Shown piece after piece: positions 7,554-8,277 of a DNA stretch of 8,277 nt (the first letter of the stretch is position 1; every line of letters starts with the position of its first letter). Below the pieces are notes generated by a model. It was not told the DNA's origin and ran no database searches. It was given only the letters and a program-made list of their open reading frames with translations. The translations under genes were made by a program, and so were the position numbers. The stretch covers positions 1-8,277 of the forward strand of contig CAZOGY010000143.1 in NCBI GenBank assembly GCA_964579305.1, written 5' to 3'. Source of the stretch: JBCBWG01 sp964579305 (GTDB lineage Bacteria; Pseudomonadota; Alphaproteobacteria; Rhizobiales; Hyphomicrobiaceae).

Positions 7554-8277
7554 ATGTCTCAAACAACCGCAGACACGGCCGACCGTACGCTTGAAGGCAA
7601 ATTGGCCCTTGTCACCGGCGCCTCGCGCGGGATCGGACGCGCGACGGCGTTGCAACTGTGCAAGGCCGGCGCGCACATCATTGCCGTGGCCCGGCGCGTC
7701 TCAGGCCTTGAGGATCTCGACGACGAAATCCAAGCGCTCGGCGGATCAGCCACGCTTGTTCAACTGGACTTGCGTGACTTCGATAAGGTCGATGCGATCG
7801 GACCCAGCTTGTATCAGCGCTGGGGTAAACTCGATGTGCTGGTGGCGAATGCCGGGATACTCGGTCCCCTTTCGCCGCTCAATCACGTTACCGAAGCAGC
7901 CTGGCAGGAAGTGCTCGATATCAACGTCACTGCGAATTGGCACCTGATCCGCACGTGCGATCCCTTGTTGCGGGCTTCAGATGCCGGCCGCGCCGTTTTC
8001 CTGACATCGGGCGCGGCACAGGCCAACCGCGCCTATTGGGGCCCCTATTCGGTTTCCAAAGCGGCGCTGGAAGCCCTTGCCCGGACATACGCGCACGAGA
8101 CTGCGAATTCGAACGTACGCGTCAATCTTTTCAATCCGGGGCCGGTGGCGACCCAGATGCGGACCAGGGCCTATCCCGGCGAAGATCCCGCATCACTGCC
8201 GCAACCCGAGGACGTTGCGCCTGAAATCGTAAAGCTCTGTCTGCCTGAATACGCCGCGACCGGCCAGTTGGCGAACT
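7554..8277 (+). CDS. SDR family NAD(P)-dependent oxidoreductase, 3' end outside the window
   Basis: This is a classical short-chain dehydrogenase/reductase, a Rossmann-fold enzyme that oxidises alcohols or reduces carbonyls with NAD(P)(H). The cofactor loop is TGASRGIG at 21-28. R47-R48 after the second strand suggest NADP(H) preference. NAG is at 99-101 and the catalytic tetrad is N124, S152, Y165 and K169 (YSVSK). NPGPVATQMR follows the active site. The 241 codons present are close to the usual total of about 245-250, so only a short end is missing. ATG 7554 has GGAA at 7542-7545, eight bases upstream. It resembles the SDR genes often found after purF in alphaproteobacteria and is somewhat like YciK. 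I cannot assign a substrate, and the link to purine synthesis is positional only. Confidence 0.95.
   Translation, partial: MSQTTADTADRTLEGKLALVTGASRGIGRATALQLCKAGAHIIAVARRVSGLEDLDDEIQALGGSATLVQLDLRDFDKVDAIGPSLYQRWGKLDVLVANAGILGPLSPLNHVTEAAWQEVLDINVTANWHLIRTCDPLLRASDAGRAVFLTSGAAQANRAYWGPYSVSKAALEALARTYAHETANSNVRVNLFNPGPVATQMRTRAYPGEDPASLPQPEDVAPEIVKLCLPEYAATGQLAN

Overview
The window is a typical alphaproteobacterial housekeeping cluster of seven genes, all on the + strand: rplI, dnaB, alr, radA, cvpA, purF and a short-chain dehydrogenase/reductase (SDR) gene cut by the right edge. The class assignment is an inference. It rests on this gene order, the GC-rich sequence, the acidic C-terminal tail on ribosomal protein L9, the insert between Walker A and the FFSLEM motif of DnaB, and a PurF with a propeptide but no iron-sulfur ligands. 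I cannot name an order or genus.

Layout: 1-61 is the end of an upstream region I cannot assign. rplI (62-685) is followed by a 233-base gap with a perfect 11-bp stem-loop. dnaB (919-2433), alr (2482-3687), radA (3770-5143) and cvpA (5193-5735) follow with gaps of 48, 82 and 49 bases, consistent with one transcript. A 173-base gap with two dyads and a possible -10 element precedes purF (5909-7444). A 109-base gap with a 12-bp palindrome then leads to the SDR gene (7554 to the right edge).

The genes cover translation (L9), replication (DnaB helicase), cell-wall D-alanine supply (Alr), recombination and repair (RadA), an inner-membrane protein linked to envelope integrity (CvpA) and the first committed step of purine synthesis (PurF). 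The SDR has all its catalytic residues but no assignable substrate. The cluster looks like a growth-linked neighbourhood, not one pathway.

I found no tRNA, rRNA, CRISPR array, insertion sequence, phage gene or toxin-antitoxin pair, and no sign of an undescribed multi-gene system. No gene-free stretch exceeds 300 bases. The points most worth a second look are the dyad in front of purF, the 39-residue PurF propeptide combined with loss of three of the four iron-sulfur ligands, and the stem-loop between rplI and dnaB.
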